The translations under genes and the position numbers were made by a program. The notes below the pieces were generated by a model. That model searched no databases, was not told the DNA's origin, and saw only the letters and a list, made by a program, of their open reading frames with translations. A stretch of 64,000 nt of DNA from Hermodice carunculata (lineage: Eukaryota; Annelida; Polychaeta; Eunicida; Amphinomidae), in NCBI GenBank assembly GCA_964020975.1, contig CAXHWN010002730.1, positions 12,501-76,500 on the forward strand, written 5' to 3'. Position 1 is the stretch's first letter; the number at the start of each line of letters is the position of its first letter. Positions 34,426 through 47,131 of the stretch are shown in pieces.

Positions 34426-34535
34426 TCTTATAAATATATACGAATAGTAAAGACGAACTGCCTGGACATAGCCAACACTTCAGACAACCGCTATCTTTCT
34501 GTGCATCAGAGATGACAACTCAGGTTCATGCATGC
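34426..34535 (+). promoter_or_regulatory. Possible TATA promoter with a short 5' exon
   Basis: A clean tataaata (34429-34436) precedes about 75 bases without ATG and then gagatgacaactcaggttc. There an ATG opens MTTQ and meets a possible cag/gtt donor (ATG at 34512). The layout fits a core promoter and a short first exon, but no second exon or protein could be linked to it. Confidence 0.3.
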
Positions 34536-35533
34536 TATACCTGAAACGGATTAACAAGGCATTATCTTCATGTGATACAAAGACGACCAAGCTTATAAAT
34601 ATAACTGCTTATTTGTTGGCCAAATAAAATGACAGTTTGTGCAATATGCTATAAAACAGTAAGATCGCTCAGATGATAAGACACTAGATAACTAAATTAC
34701 CAATAAAAAGAATCGATACTATCTTTATTACAAAAATGACCATTCTCCTAGATTTTTTGAAGATGATTATGTAGACATATTTTCAGACGGAGATACAGCC
34801 TTGCTGTGACAGAACGTAAGAAAAGTCTGAAGTACGACTCCTTATATAAATAATTACCTTTCTTATGAGACCTGTATGATAAAATCCCAATGACAGATAT
34901 TTGGAAAAAATTCTTTGCTCAAAGTAAAAGCATGACATAAACGACAGAGACACAGAAAACGCATTTTCTCTCTTTATTCTCATCTTATTAAAAATCGTTG
35001 TCTTCAGAATATTTGCTTTCAGAATATTTATCTACTTTGCATGGTATTTTAAGCGGAAGACAGCAGAGAGTTGCAAAACGCAAACGATAAAAAAACGGGT
35101 GTCCAAAATCCATTAAGAGCCCTTGAACTATTAAAAACATAGTTTTTAATTGTTGCTTATGTAATGGAGATATGTCTGGACATTTTTGCTTTATAAGTGA
35201 CACTTGATCTTAAAGTGGAATGATTGATAGGATGTTTCATTAATTTGTCACAAATGCGCAATGACCACAGTAAAACATGCTGAAAAGAGCTGATGGCGAG
35301 GACTTTTCTTGTTTTGTTTTGCATAACCGCGTGTTCTAGAGACAGTCGAGATGCTGACCTGGGTTTAATGAGATGCGAGATTAGGGGTCAAATCAGCAGC
35401 CTCGTTCTCGGTTCCATTGCTGGGCAGTGTTTATGTAAACAAAGACGCATGGGCACATCTTAGTCCCTGCCATTTGGGAGTGTTGAGGTGTTCCCGGATC
35501 ACATGAAAGAGGTGTGATAAGTCATTTACCACT
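34536..35533. other. Intergenic, nothing recognised
   Basis: Open frames of 66 and 71 aa on the minus strand (34783-34983 and 34988-35203) show no motif. Confidence 0.4.
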
Positions 35534-35715
35534 TACAGTAAAACCTTCCCATAACGAGCACCCTTGGGACCTGAAAAAAGTGTTCCATAAGGGGAGGTGT
35601 TCAGTATAGGGAAGTTTGCTAACATTGGAAGTATACATTCGGGACCAAGAAATGGTGTTCAGTATAGAGAGGTGTTCGGTATATGGAGGCGTTCGGTTAG
35701 AGAGGTTTTACTGTA
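35534..35715. mobile_element. 182-bp MITE with TACAGTAAAACCT ends (Tc1/mariner-like)
   Basis: The 13-base end tacagtaaaacct is perfectly inverted as aggttttactgta. TA lies at the extreme ends, as with the TA target of Tc1/mariner and pogo-type transposases. The inside is a diverged palindrome with repeated gtgttcagtatag and ggtgttcggtatatgg phrases. It has no coding capacity. Similar MITEs are known in many animals. Confidence 0.9.
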
Positions 35716-37122
35716 TATAACAGTCAGTGCATTTATTGGGTTACGATAAATGGTCATTTTACGAGCATCCTGTCACCCGATACCCCACTGAAGACACAAG
35801 AGATGCCTGTTTGGAACACCCACCAACCAGATACTGCTCTGGCATTTTAATTTAAAACAGATCCATGACCCTTTCACGCTGTAACTTGACCAACAAGTGT
35901 TCATGCTTTTCAAGAGGGTATAAATTTGGGCTGGATTGGGTTAAATTTTCAAGATACAAGTGGTCCAATTTGAATAACAGAACAGTCCATTTTATCCGAA
36001 GTAATGGGGGTTTAGAACTACTGATAAAATAAAACATTTTCTGTAATAACATAGATTAGTCTAAGTTTCATACTTACAGATATTTTAAGTTGTGAAAAAA
36101 ATATATTTGAGCATTCTAGGGTAAATTGTACAGATTTGATCAAAATTCAAAGGGCCCTACCCCCTAAATATGTCATTTTGGGGTTCCTTCCTTTTTGGCT
36201 GAAAGGTGGACTCAGGGTTTTCACTATCCCACCACCCCCAATGGATTATGGATCTGTATGCTTTGGCAGTGCATTCTTGGTGCAAATTGCCGGTAATAGA
36301 CCACATGTTACAAGAGTGCAGCTTTGTAGAAAACGTGGATGGATTTTTTTTCAAAATGGCGGATTTTAGAGGTTGAAATTCAAAGTCAGGTCACAAGATT
36401 ATTTCTTTCTAATTTGGACTTACATCTTACTGCTTGCATCAGGAAAGTATTTTTGCAGTAGGTGGCAAAATATTTTGTCATCACATTGCTTGTACAAAAT
36501 TTGATCAAATTACATGAACATGACTTCTGGATATTTGGGTCAGCAATGGCTGACAGATCAGAAATGAAATGGACATATTGGACTACCATGGCCCTATTAT
36601 TAGACTGGAATAATACCATAATGTGGATTTAAATCTGTGGAAAGAGGACATATAAAGGTAAGAGATCATAACACATCTTTTGTACCACTTTTTACAAATT
36701 TCTTATTTGTATGTGATACCAGTTAATATCATGGCCGCCATGTTGGATTTTGTGTATCTTGGTGACGTCACAGCCTAAGGCCTAGCTTGGAACCGAGGCA
36801 GGCTGGTAGCCAATCAATCTCATTCATGTCTCAGCATTTCGACTAAGATGGGCATAGCTTAGCCAAACTTCTGCTTGATCCAGCTAAACATGTCAGATCA
36901 AGCTGGTCAGACGGATCGAGCAAACTTAGCTGACGGTTTTCCGGGCAGTGGAAAGAGATAAACAAAAATAAAGACGATACCTTGGAATAAACATATGGTA
37001 CGGTATCAACCGAGTGATATGTTATCACAAATATGAGTTTCAATTTGCCACTATTTTTTCGGGACATGAAACCGCTCCTGATTGGTGAACTATTAGCTTC
37101 GAAGTGTGACGACATTTACCAA
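35716..37122. other. Intergenic, with a CRE/YY1-like motif pair
   Basis: No gene recognised. At 36731-36770 gccgccatgttgg (YY1-like) is followed by tgacgtca (a full CRE); a second ccgccatt-like site (caaaatggcgga) lies near 36352. The open frames at 35852-37115 lack motifs. Confidence 0.4.
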
Positions 37123-37139
37123 TAGATAGATAGATAAAA

Positions 37140-37172
<33 letters not shown>

Positions 37173-37182
37173 GATTACGAAA

Positions 37183-37266
<84 letters not shown>
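37123..37266 (+). repeat. Compound microsatellite: GATA, GT and GA
   Basis: About 50 bp of (GATA)n with one small interruption is followed after a short gap by (GT)n and then directly by about 32 units of GA, ending at 37266. Confidence 0.98.
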
Positions 37267-37271
<5 letters not shown>

Positions 37272-38399
37272 TTTTGGTTTATAAGTCATTGTCAGTGTGT
37301 CTACCCATCAGTTCAGGTCATCCGTCGCCTAAAGCGGACCTCAAACTATATAAAAAATTATTGGTTTTCTCCACCTTGAATCGTGATTCAGTGATTAACC
37401 ACATGAAGCACTAAATGCCTAAACCTCAGTCGTGACGTAATTGCTTTTCCCGTTCTATAAAAAACCTAATAAATACAACGGAAGGAAGCGATATAAGGGT
37501 AATCATGTGAGGCCCGGGAGAAATCTAATTGTCATTTGACAGATTGGTAATATTTAACAGAAATGTCCATCGAAGAAGAAAACGGCTTCAAGAGCTCCAC
37601 AATGATTAAAGAGAAAAGGTAGCGTTACTAATTGAAAATTGAATGTCGTGGTTACGATAAACACCAGCAATTCCATATCTTTCGGAAAAAAACCAGAATT
37701 GAAGAATCGAGGAAAGATGAGGGACCTTCTATGGTACTACTATTTAATGGTCGACAACATCGGGTCTCCTTGTTAAAAAACATGTAACATAGTTCTTGAC
37801 CCGTATTTATAAATTTGTGTGACCCTGCCTAAACTCCTCTCCATTGGCACAGCCCCAGCTGACACTAGCGAGTTACGAATAATGCAAAGAGTGTCCCTAG
37901 TTGGGTTGCATCGGCTTTAGGTTTATGAAAGCTAAGTTTATAAAAGTCAGTGGCCTAACCATTGAAAAGTCTTATCAATTTGGAAACGGCAAAATCATTA
38001 GTCATTTGGAAGAAATGGAAAGAGGAATTCTTACATTGTATTTATTTTTCACTAAATCTCCACATACATTTGCAAGAATCATTCAAAGTATTAGCCATTG
38101 TGGCGGAATCACAGGTATTATCACCATCAGTAGAAAGTTTGTTGGAGCCATAGGATCATGGGAAAATGGTTACTGAGATCTGATGCTACTACGTGGTTTG
38201 CATACTCTTTTTAAGCACATTTGTGAAGGTATATGCCCTATTACTTACTTTACTGAAATGATACCCAATCATCGAGGAACCGAGTATGCTCAGCATTAGT
38301 TTTTAAGTAATCTCCACCATTGCATGAATCCCTTACAGTTCATCATCAAATCACGATGTTCATTATCTCAAACTTTAATACTGACATAAGAAGCTTTTC
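37267..38399. other. Unassigned; possibly the remainder of the LINE on the minus strand
   Basis: A plus-strand frame at 37901-38176 (91 aa) has no known motif. The region lies just downstream, in LINE sense, of the endonuclease fragment at 38400-38865, so it may be its decayed continuation. I cannot show this from motifs. Confidence 0.3.
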
Positions 38400-38865
38400 A
38401 AACAGGTATCATTTTTGGTCCTGAGCCCATCAAGCTATCAATTCTATCATTAAGGAATCTTTTGTGTCTGTGCACAAAGCTGCCATCACCTCCCTTCTCT
38501 TGCTTTTCAGTCCTTTTAGGGTTGTAGCATGAGATAGTGAGTTCATAGTCATCAAAACTGTTATTTAACCATGACTCTGAAATAAGGTATATATGAGATT
38601 ATCCAAAAGGAAGAATTTCAGACTGTCCAGTTTTGATTCAATGGTGCAGAAACTCAAAAGGCCAATTTTGATAGCTGTACATGTAATGTCTTTGAATTTA
38701 ATGAGAATCCTGTGTATAGAAACATCATGCAATTGGTTCTCAAATGAAGCGTTCTTTTTCTTAGTGGCATTCGCCATGGGAGCATCAGATTTGGATTGCG
38801 TAGTGCTCTCCTTCAAAAAAAGGTGGAAAAAGTACACTTCTAGCAAAACCATGGCAACAAGTCAT
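38400..38865 (-). mobile_element. LINE endonuclease-domain fragment
   Basis: The minus strand gives IKIGLLSFCTIESKLDSLKF, then SESWLNNSFDDYELTISCYN, PKRTEKQEKGGDGSF and VHRHKRFLN. These follow the order of the N-terminal part of a LINE APE-type endonuclease (N-x-R/S-I start, the catalytic Glu in SE-S/T-W-L, and the R-K-D-R-x-x-GGG loop). The frame changes at least once. It points away from the LINE 3' part that follows at 39045. Confidence 0.82.
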
Positions 38866-39044
38866 CAGCAGGAAGGTGATCCTTTTTGTAGCTTTTCATA
38901 TTTTCCATGCGTCCAGCTCTCTCAGTGACCAGAGAAGATCCTATCTGGTTTATCTTACAGGTTTCATACATAGAACATAGAAAACCAAACTGAAACTGGA
39001 TTAATATGGTTGTTGCCACTGATGACAATAATATTCAAAGTAGT

Positions 39045-39965
39045 GCTGCATTAGGGGAGTGGTTCAACTTAAACAGACTATCTGTCAATATAGAAAAAAC
39101 TGATTTCATTTTCTTCCACAGAAGGAATTATTCAATGAGCCATCATTCTTAAGCCAATGATACAGAATTACAACAGGTAACACATTGTAAATTCCTAGGC
39201 ATTTGATTAGACGAAAATTTGAATTGGAAATATCACATCTCACAAACTTCGAATATACTGAGCAAAATTGTAGGTATTTTCAAAAAATTAAGGTGGAAAT
39301 TTTGGGAAAAATATACTGTCTCAGTTGTATTATAGTTTGGCATATCCTTACTTTATCTACTGCAATACATCCTGGGCTTCTACTTATGGCACAGGCGTAA
39401 ATCAAATTGTACTTAAGGAGAAATTAGTGCGAATTATCAATTTTTCTACTTATAACGCCCTCACAGATCCTATTTTTTCAAGCCTCAAGATATTAAAATT
39501 TGAACAAATTAATATCTACATGACTTCTATCTTTGTTTATAAGGCGATTCATAACCTGATGCCAAATATCTTCAAGAATTTTTTTCATTTTAATTTTAAT
39601 GTTCATTATTATTCGACCCGGTACAGGGAAGATCTATATATCCCTAGATACCGAACAAATGTTTGCAAATTTGGATCAAGTACCATGGTCCAATAGTTTG
39701 AGATAATATTCCTCAAGATTTGAGAAACATACCTTGTTTGTCTTCATTTAAAAAGAATTTGAAATTTTTGTTGCTTTTTAATACAACTAATTGACTGATT
39801 GTATTCTTAATGATCTTTGATATTTATAATGCCATCTGGTATATATTGCAATTATATAGATTTACATATGGATGGGAATATTATAAGCTCACTAGAGTTT
39901 CTATCCCCAAAGTGTACTGTGTATATTTGAATGTTTATACTGGAGTAATAAAATTCAATTCAAAT
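39045..39965 (+). mobile_element. LINE 3' part: end of reverse transcriptase to 3' terminus
   Basis: LNRLSVNIEKTDFIFFHRR matches the K-L-S-I-N-x-x-K-T-x-(Y/F) block after the RT active site. THCKFLGI, ENLNWKYHI, YPYFIYCNTSWASTYGTG and NVHYYSTRYREDLYIP follow in the usual order, then a 3' tail ending in an attcaaattca-type repeat near 39965. Frames shift several times. Together with the inverted endonuclease piece at 38400-38865, this looks like one twin-primed insertion. Confidence 0.88.
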
Positions 39966-41582
39966 TATTGCGACCTCGCTTTCAAGACTTTGCAAGCGGT
40001 TTTACAGCTTCCTTGTCGGCGAGGCCTTCTTCACACGTGAAACTTGCCTCATGCTCAAGTACTCAGCTCCCTTCAAGACATACCTTGCCTTGAAACTTAC
40101 CTTGCAGAAACAGAGCTGCACGATAGTATTTAATGTTGTTACCCGAACAAAAAATTAGTAATTGAAGGCAGGACGATCATTAGACCCATGGCAGGATTCA
40201 AAAATTGTAAATTTCATCAGCGGTAATTATTATTATAGACAAGCAAATGTTAAGCTTACAAAAAGTAAAGCCAAAATGTATTCGAAATGTTGCAAACTTT
40301 AGTTCGCATGTGTACAGATTCTCAGCAACCACGAAGCTTACTCAAATATCACTCATAACCCACATGGCACGTTCCCGGCCTGCTTTTACCTGCTCAGTAT
40401 TCACTGGTATTTCTGTTGTAATACTGAAGTACCTTGATCTCTCTGATGAGATTTCACGCCGATGTGAATTACTGTAATTGTTGATGTGAGTTAGAGTACT
40501 ACGGATAATGACCCACGATGTATTTAGCAAAATCAAGTACCGGCACGTGGCGAAAAACTTACAGTGCAGAATACGACTATTGAACAGAAGCACTTTGCAC
40601 GATTTATCCATAACGAGAAAATACCGTTTAATTTTGCTAAGGCACTAAATGCAACAAATCTTTAGTAAGGCATAAACGGCAGTGGGAACCAGGTAATTTA
40701 AGTTCTCAAGGGTAATTTAAGTTCTCAAGTGCGCGTGCTCAGGAAGCGAGGTACTGTTCACACGTGAAAAGTATCTCGTGCCCAGGACATGAGACTAAGA
40801 GCGAGGTCTGGATCATGGCTTGGGAGATGAGGCGAAAACTAGCTAGCTTTCACGGCGCATCAAGCTTTTGAGGTGTCTTGAAGCTGTAGATTCGTGAAAG
40901 CTGGCTCGCTTATACGGGAGAGGTCTTGATCATGCAGCAGTAGTCGTGAATGCAGAGAAATGCTTCTTAGGTGCTACAGCTAGCACCATACTCGAAACAT
41001 GAGTGCCTCTTGATATGAATAACAACATTACTTGACAGTGCTGTTGTAAGTTCATAACTTCTAAATATTTACATGACGTCACATTACTAGTTTGTTATAC
41101 TCTCATCTCCCGCCCGGTGAGGGCCTTGAGTATGTAATGGATTACTGCAGATGCTGTAAAATAACCATCATCATTACAATCCATCAGGTATATTTATGGA
41201 AGTCTTGATTAACAAGGTCATTCATAATCGGGCCACTTTTGATAGAGTAGCAAACAGTTTTGCTCTTATCTTGGGATTTTTTTTTTTTTGCTTTCTCGTC
41301 TGAAAATATTTTTGGCATTCGATCATAAATGGTTTTGGGATTCACAGATTGTCCTGTACAAAGAACACTATATCCATAGTAAGTTGGAACATTATTGCAT
41401 CTGCGAGACTCTAGCTTAATTTGTTAGCCCTTATTGCTACAGTTGATTTACACGTTCTGTGGATATTTTATAGGTCAAGTTACGGGAAAGTTCAAAATGT
41501 GTTTTAAATTTGCATTACGTCACGAGTTTGTAAGAATATGTGCACTCATCATTTGTAAATATGTAAATATTATCAACCACTA
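39966..41582. other. Intergenic; weak direct repeat around ttcacacgtgaaa
   Basis: A stretch of about 45 bp around gcgaggccttcttcacacgtgaaac (40028-40052) recurs, at about three-quarters identity, near 40748-40772. Otherwise no gene was found; an 89-aa minus-strand frame at 40342-40611 has no motif. Confidence 0.4.
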
Positions 41583-41934
41583 AATGCCTGATATCCTAAA
41601 AATCAAAACAATAAAAAAAGAAAACAAAAAAAAAATACCTAGACAAACAAAAAACAAAACAAAAAACAAAACAAAAAAAAAACAACAAACAAACAAACCG
41701 AAAAACAAAAGAAGACAACCCCAAAAAACAAAAAACCCAAAAACAATACAAAACGGAACAAAGCCAAACGAAAAAAAAAAAAAAAAAAAAAGAAAAAAAA
41801 GCCCAAAGAAACAAATTGCCAATAATACTTGAACCATTCAGTGCTATATATCATCAAAACCGAAACAAAAAAGACACCCCCATAAAAACAAACAAAAATA
41901 AAACATAACAAAAGTAAAACACAACCCCCCTACC

Positions 41935-41981
<47 letters not shown>

Positions 41982-41998
41982 AAAAAAAAACCCAAGGT
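41583..41998 (+). repeat. A/C-rich, nearly G-free low-complexity tract
   Basis: About 400 bp composed of aacaaaacaaaa-like units, interrupted by a normal 100-bp stretch around 41815-41900 and ending in a long pure A-run (about 41937-41980). The strong strand asymmetry makes long artefactual Phe- and Lys-rich frames. Confidence 0.95.
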
Positions 41999-42404
41999 TC
42001 AAAACGCCCACCAACTTTTTAATTTTGGCAGTATTTGACCTGAAAACATGGCCTGGAATTCTCACTTGAGACTGGGGTATTGCATAATGTGTCTTGCAAC
42101 TGAAGATACGACCCCTATACTGACCACTTTTCCCCTACATTGTGAAAGTACACGTGTCCACTGTATGATACAGCTTATGGAATCTTGTAATGTCCCGTCT
42201 GTGTGTCTTGATTCTTCTGATTAAAAGCCATTTCACTCAGTTCACAGTCACACCCAGGTTGAAGTGCACAGGGTGATAGTCTGTCAAAAGCAGAGCTCAG
42301 CGTGAAAGGTCAGTAGCCTGCTAATGCGAGGCACGTAAAGCAGTAATGCTGCAGACCATGTACGTGTCCACAAGTCAACCATATGCTGTCTTAATTAAAA
42401 CCAG
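41999..42404. other. Intergenic, possibly the left end of the Tc1-like relic
   Basis: No open frame of note; terminal repeats for the adjacent Tc1-like relic were not identified. Confidence 0.3.
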
Positions 42405-43015
42405 ATCACGAGAAATTGGGTGGATAGACGGCAGACCACAATTTGGCCAACCAAGGGTTACCTCGAACCCCCACAAGAAAACATATTCTGATTTACTTAC
42501 GAAATTGGCAAACTGCTGCTGAAACTGCTCAATTTACAACTGGAAAACACGACAACCGCATGACTGCGTGAAATTGTTTATGAGAAAGCCAGCTTTATGC
42601 AAAAAGACCATATCGTGGGCCTCTGGCTACAAACTCTACGTTGGGCAAATGGGCATGTTTATTGAACTTAAAACCCAGGTCCATGAATGAGATTTGCAAT
42701 GCAGTAGCGGTGCCATGCCTCTAACGAAATGGGTTAACATGATATCAGGACAAAGTAAGACCATCCAGCATAACTGTTGATCAGAATGGAATGAACGACT
42801 GCAGTTGCATGGCCAGTCCTTAGTTCAGACTTGTCACCCATAGAACATCCGCGGGATACTCTCGATACGCAAATTAAAAGACAAGATACTATACCCACAA
42901 CTTGCTGACAGTCGCAACAAGGCCTTCTGGAGGGCGGTGAACGGATTTCAAGGTACAGGCTACAATTCAGAATCTTATCAAGTCAATGCAACGCAGATGT
43001 GCTGCTGTATATTAA
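42405..43015 (+). mobile_element. Tc1/mariner-like transposase relic
   Basis: IGWIDGRPQFGQPRVTS fits the GRPR-type AT-hook linker between the two helix-turn-helix domains. In shifted frames come a C-terminal SDLSPIEHPRDTLDTQIKRQ, corresponding to the conserved S-P-D-L-(S/N)-P-I-E-H-(x)-W-D block that carries a catalytic acid, and LIKSMQRRCAAV, matching the usual end of the protein. The central part with the first two Asp residues is much shortened. Many disruptions make this an old non-autonomous copy. Confidence 0.85.
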
Positions 43016-43719
43016 TGTATATATTATCAAAACTATTGTACTTTAACAAGACACTGAGGTCAGCGTGGCTGTGAACAATTGTACGGTGCCAAGCTCTTGT
43101 GCCGATACAGGGAAATCCGTTAGTCTGCAAAACATATATGGATGTTGGGGTAACTTTCCATAACCTTTTACACAAGAAAAGCAAGCTTCGGATGTTGAAC
43201 TGCGCAATAGAGATCAAGGCAGCCTGATGTAGCAGGGCAACAAAGGCACATTGTAACAAAGAAATAAGCCATGCGCGCAATTGCAGCGCTGATGTGGCTA
43301 CAGTGAGTAACAGAACATTAAAAGTAGAGTATTGTCCAGTAATACATTTGTATATTTAACCCAGCATTGCCCGTTTTCATGCAGTAACATAAAACCATCC
43401 GGATACTTTTTGTGAAAAAGTTGGTATCACAACTGTATGAACTACACCAGTATTGCGGTGATTGGCAATATACTTATGAATGAAATGGGTGATAACCAAA
43501 ATCACCACGTATACCGGCATTAATAGACTTTCGTTGCTCTTCCAATGTATATTTACAGTTTCACGTGTACTGTTTCCAACCGGCTTTGTCAAATAGACAT
43601 AGGATTTTGTTGATTCATATGCAACAAATATTAAAGACCCCAGACTTCACTTGCATGCATTAAGAATGGAATAATAAGGAACTTAAACAATTTCATTGCC
43701 AGTTTGGTGCTACAATCGC
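43016..43719. other. Intergenic, nothing recognised
   Basis: A minus-strand frame at 42978-43280 (100 aa) is partly antisense to the transposase relic and has no motif. Nothing else stands out. Confidence 0.4.
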
Positions 43720-44640
43720 ATGTTCTCTCTAAATTAGAAAAGATTTATGCTTGCATTTTCTTTCAGCTTGTTCATCACCATCGTAAAGTCCCAGCACAGT
43801 TGAAGCGGAGTTGAAGTCAATACTCAAGTGACAATAAGTTTGCGCTGTTTCGATTTTTTAATCCCTATGCTTAAAAGAGTACTAACGGAATTTGTCTCCA
43901 CCTTGGTTGAAAATTTAAACTATGGTGTTGGTCATATTCAATGTAAATTTTCATTCATCGCAGTTTTGTTCCAAATAGTTAAGGTCAGAAGTACTTTTTC
44001 AGTTGATGACAGTAAAACCAACTCATTTGAACACATCAGACAAATGACTTTAATATCACTTAGTTGTATGGGTTTGCAATTATAATCAAAATTGTACGGT
44101 TATATCATGGATTTATACGTTTAATAGTACCAAGCTGAGCAAAAAGCCCCTCTTAATCCTTATGTCAGATAAAAACTCTCAATGAAGCCATTTGTAGCTT
44201 TAACACAGTAAAACACATTTCAATTCGTGTTTTTGTGGGATGTTCTGAAAATTTCCACCGACATCACAAGTCATAAGTTGCTTGAAGATTGACAGCCTCT
44301 ACATTTAAATCAAAAGCTGATTTAAAGTCCACAAAACAAACAAGTTGAATTTGGTTTCGGGAGGCAGTGTATGTATTATCATTTAAAGGCTTTAAGGTTA
44401 GGGTGTGATCTGAAGGTACTGCTTTTTCCAAAAGCGATTTGCATTGGAAGTATATATATTTCGGTTTGCCACAACACTCGTATAACCCAGAATTCAGAAC
44501 AGAAAGGAAAAAAAATCTTTAACACAGTATTGGCGCCAGTAATATCCCGGTTATGGCTTGGATTATTCTTGCCACCTTTCTTGCGTGTACGAGTCAGATA
44601 CTTATCCCGCTAATGGTATGGATTGGATTCACTGATATAT
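43720..44640 (-). mobile_element. Decayed LINE reverse-transcriptase fragment
   Basis: On the minus strand GGKNNPSHNRDITGANTVLK fits the N-Y-R-x-I-(S/T) opening block of reverse transcriptase. It is followed by LFCGL/VDFKSAFD-like sequence (VCFVDFKSAFDLNVEAVN), the block containing the first catalytic Asp. The rest decays into many frames. The endonuclease and 3' end were not recognised. Confidence 0.65.
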
Positions 44641-46319
44641 GACCGGCTACACTTATACGTGACTCAATCGGGACCCATTCGTGATAAAATCTTAACAAAC
44701 TGCTATTGATAATATTGCGCCTTTACAATATTTTATGTTTCTTTGTAAATGCATCCTTTATAAGCTATTTCTTGTTTCAGTGTGTTAACGGTTTGTAAGA
44801 TTTCCGACTTTTTACGCGGAAGTTTAATTACGAACCGATAAAAAGCTTGTCTCTCTTAGATGTGACAAAATCCTTCATATATGTAACACTCAAATCTTGT
44901 TGCTGATTAACGTGAGACTGCACATGGCAATCCCATTCACGCGAGTTAATTGGGTTGTCTTAAGGCTTTAGATCAGAATCAACAATTTTATCATGTAATT
45001 CCAGAACTGTTTTAGTTCACTATTTTTTTAAGTTTCAAAGTAAATTTTGATATTTTTTTTGTGGTTCGGGAATTTATCTGAATGCTTACCCTTTCCTGCA
45101 CAGGTGCATTATACCATTATAACATGTGAGTGGTTGATTAGTAGTGGTAATAGTAGTAATAATAATAATGATGTTGTTATTTACATCTGAGATCAACTCA
45201 TTGACGATACCATTGTTTTCCCGTTTTGTATTAATTATAGGTGACAATTTGGTAGTTTACATAGCGTCTCGAAATAGATTCTCCTCGCCCGTATTCCAAA
45301 CACATTGCATTGTGCTATGACAGTCAGCAGCTGTCCTCAATTTGGGCACAATACGCCCAAAGAGCGTCCACCAAAACTTTTACCTGGACCATGATATTGT
45401 GCGGGACTACAGGCATGCAGCTGCTTGAATGATAGCCCTTTTTACGAAGAATACTCGCATAGTATCCTTTTGATAATTTAGAGAAGTTCATCTTAAGTAC
45501 TTACATTTCAGTCGCAGACCAAGGACATCACTTGTGCCATGAATATGCAAATATTCAATTCCGCGGAACATATAATGATGTGTTAACATGTAATCTCTGA
45601 TACCAGGGGCCCTTTTGTGGCTATAACTTATGAAGTATTCTTGACGCTCTCCATATGTTCCCTGTGTCTTATAATTTGTTTCCAGACGACAGTTTGATTT
45701 TTACAAGTGACATGAATCAGGTCAATATGGGCAGGGGTATAGGCAGAGATAGGAGTCTCATTCCATGTGCTCGATACACGTTTGCAGCTTACAGTCACGA
45801 GGGAAAATGGCTCACAGGAAATAGACTTGCAACAAACTGTCGAAACTTTAGCACTCATTTGGTTAGTTACAAAGGACTGGCCGGAAATTAAATTCAGTGA
45901 TAAAAATTTGTTACACCAAGTGCGAATTCATATCGATAGTCATATCAGCTGGATCAACCAACTATTAAATCTTTGTAAATTTATGAGGTAATATATTTCA
46001 CGTTAAATGAAACAAGTTCTTCAAGTCGAAGCACTGATAACTGTCTCCAAAAGCTGTATTCAGTAATTCACCATCGTGACATGTGTGGATCTGTATGGGA
46101 CATGCATGCCACATGTGTGGATCTGTTTGGGGCATGTATGCATGCATGGCTAAGGACAGGGACTTGTCAGATCGCTCGAATGGCAAATTTTGTAGGAAAA
46201 GATGATGAATTTTATGTCACCACCTTTATGTGTTAATAGACTGGAACGGAATTGTTTATGTGACCAGGCAAACCATGTTTCGGAAATCTTTAGTTACATC
46301 GCAAACTCTTTATCTACAC
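44641..46319. other. Intergenic; a 31-bp tandem repeat pair near its end
   Basis: Overlapping frames at 45628-45991 lack motifs. At about 46079-46141 the phrase acatgtgtggatctgt, followed by tggg and catgcatg, occurs twice in tandem. Confidence 0.45.
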
Positions 46320-46957
46320 GCTATATAACTATGCAGACGACAACACTGTCAGTCACACGGCAAGTACCTCCAATCAAATGACTTCTACGCTGGAAACCCA
46401 ATCGGTTAAGGATAGAGAGTGGTTTGATGTTAACTGCATGGTGCCAACTCTAGTAGATTTCACTATATTGTGTGAAGTGACTCATCAGACATAAAAAATG
46501 GCGAACAAAGCATTGCAAACTCTGAAAATATAACCTTACATGGAGTACACATAGATCGTGAACTTGCAATGAATGACCATGTATCTAAGATATGCATGAA
46601 GGCCCCTCGTCAAATCAATAAATTAAAAAGATTTAACACAATTACTTGAAATTCCAAACAAGCTGGCAATATTTAAGTCATTTATCGGATTCAACTTTTT
46701 GTATTATCCTATTGTATGGCACTTTTGCAGCCAAGTCAGCTCTAATAAGCTAAAAAAAAAAAACCAAGAGAGGGCCTATGGTCTGTGTACAATAGTGAAC
46801 CTCATGTCAAGATCACCTTCAGCATGCAGGTGTGTGCACTGCATGTCTGCTTCACCTCAGGGCCATGGCTATTGAAGTTTATAAAATAGTCAATAGAATC
46901 AGTCCCCCCCCCGTATTATGTGATTTCTTCAAGCTTAAAACAAGTAAGTGTGACCTT
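46320..46957 (+). mobile_element. LINE, RT active site to C-terminal part (first half)
   Basis: NYADDNTVSHTAST carries an unaltered YADD reverse-transcriptase active-site box. WFDVNCM, HVSKI-like and LAIFKSFIGFNFLYYPIVWH follow, then [18 protein letters not shown] and CDFFKLKT in the order of the C-terminal domain of jockey/CR1-type LINEs. Frames shift a few times. The element is cut at about 46958 by a microsatellite and SINE and resumes at about 47437. Confidence 0.9.

Positions 46958-47131
<174 letters not shown>

Noticed and set aside
37123-37266. CRISPR-like regular repeats
   Set aside because: A simple tetranucleotide/dinucleotide microsatellite without spacers.
41580-41911. Several Phe-rich open frames
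   Set aside because: They come from the A/C-rich low-complexity tract read on the opposite strand.
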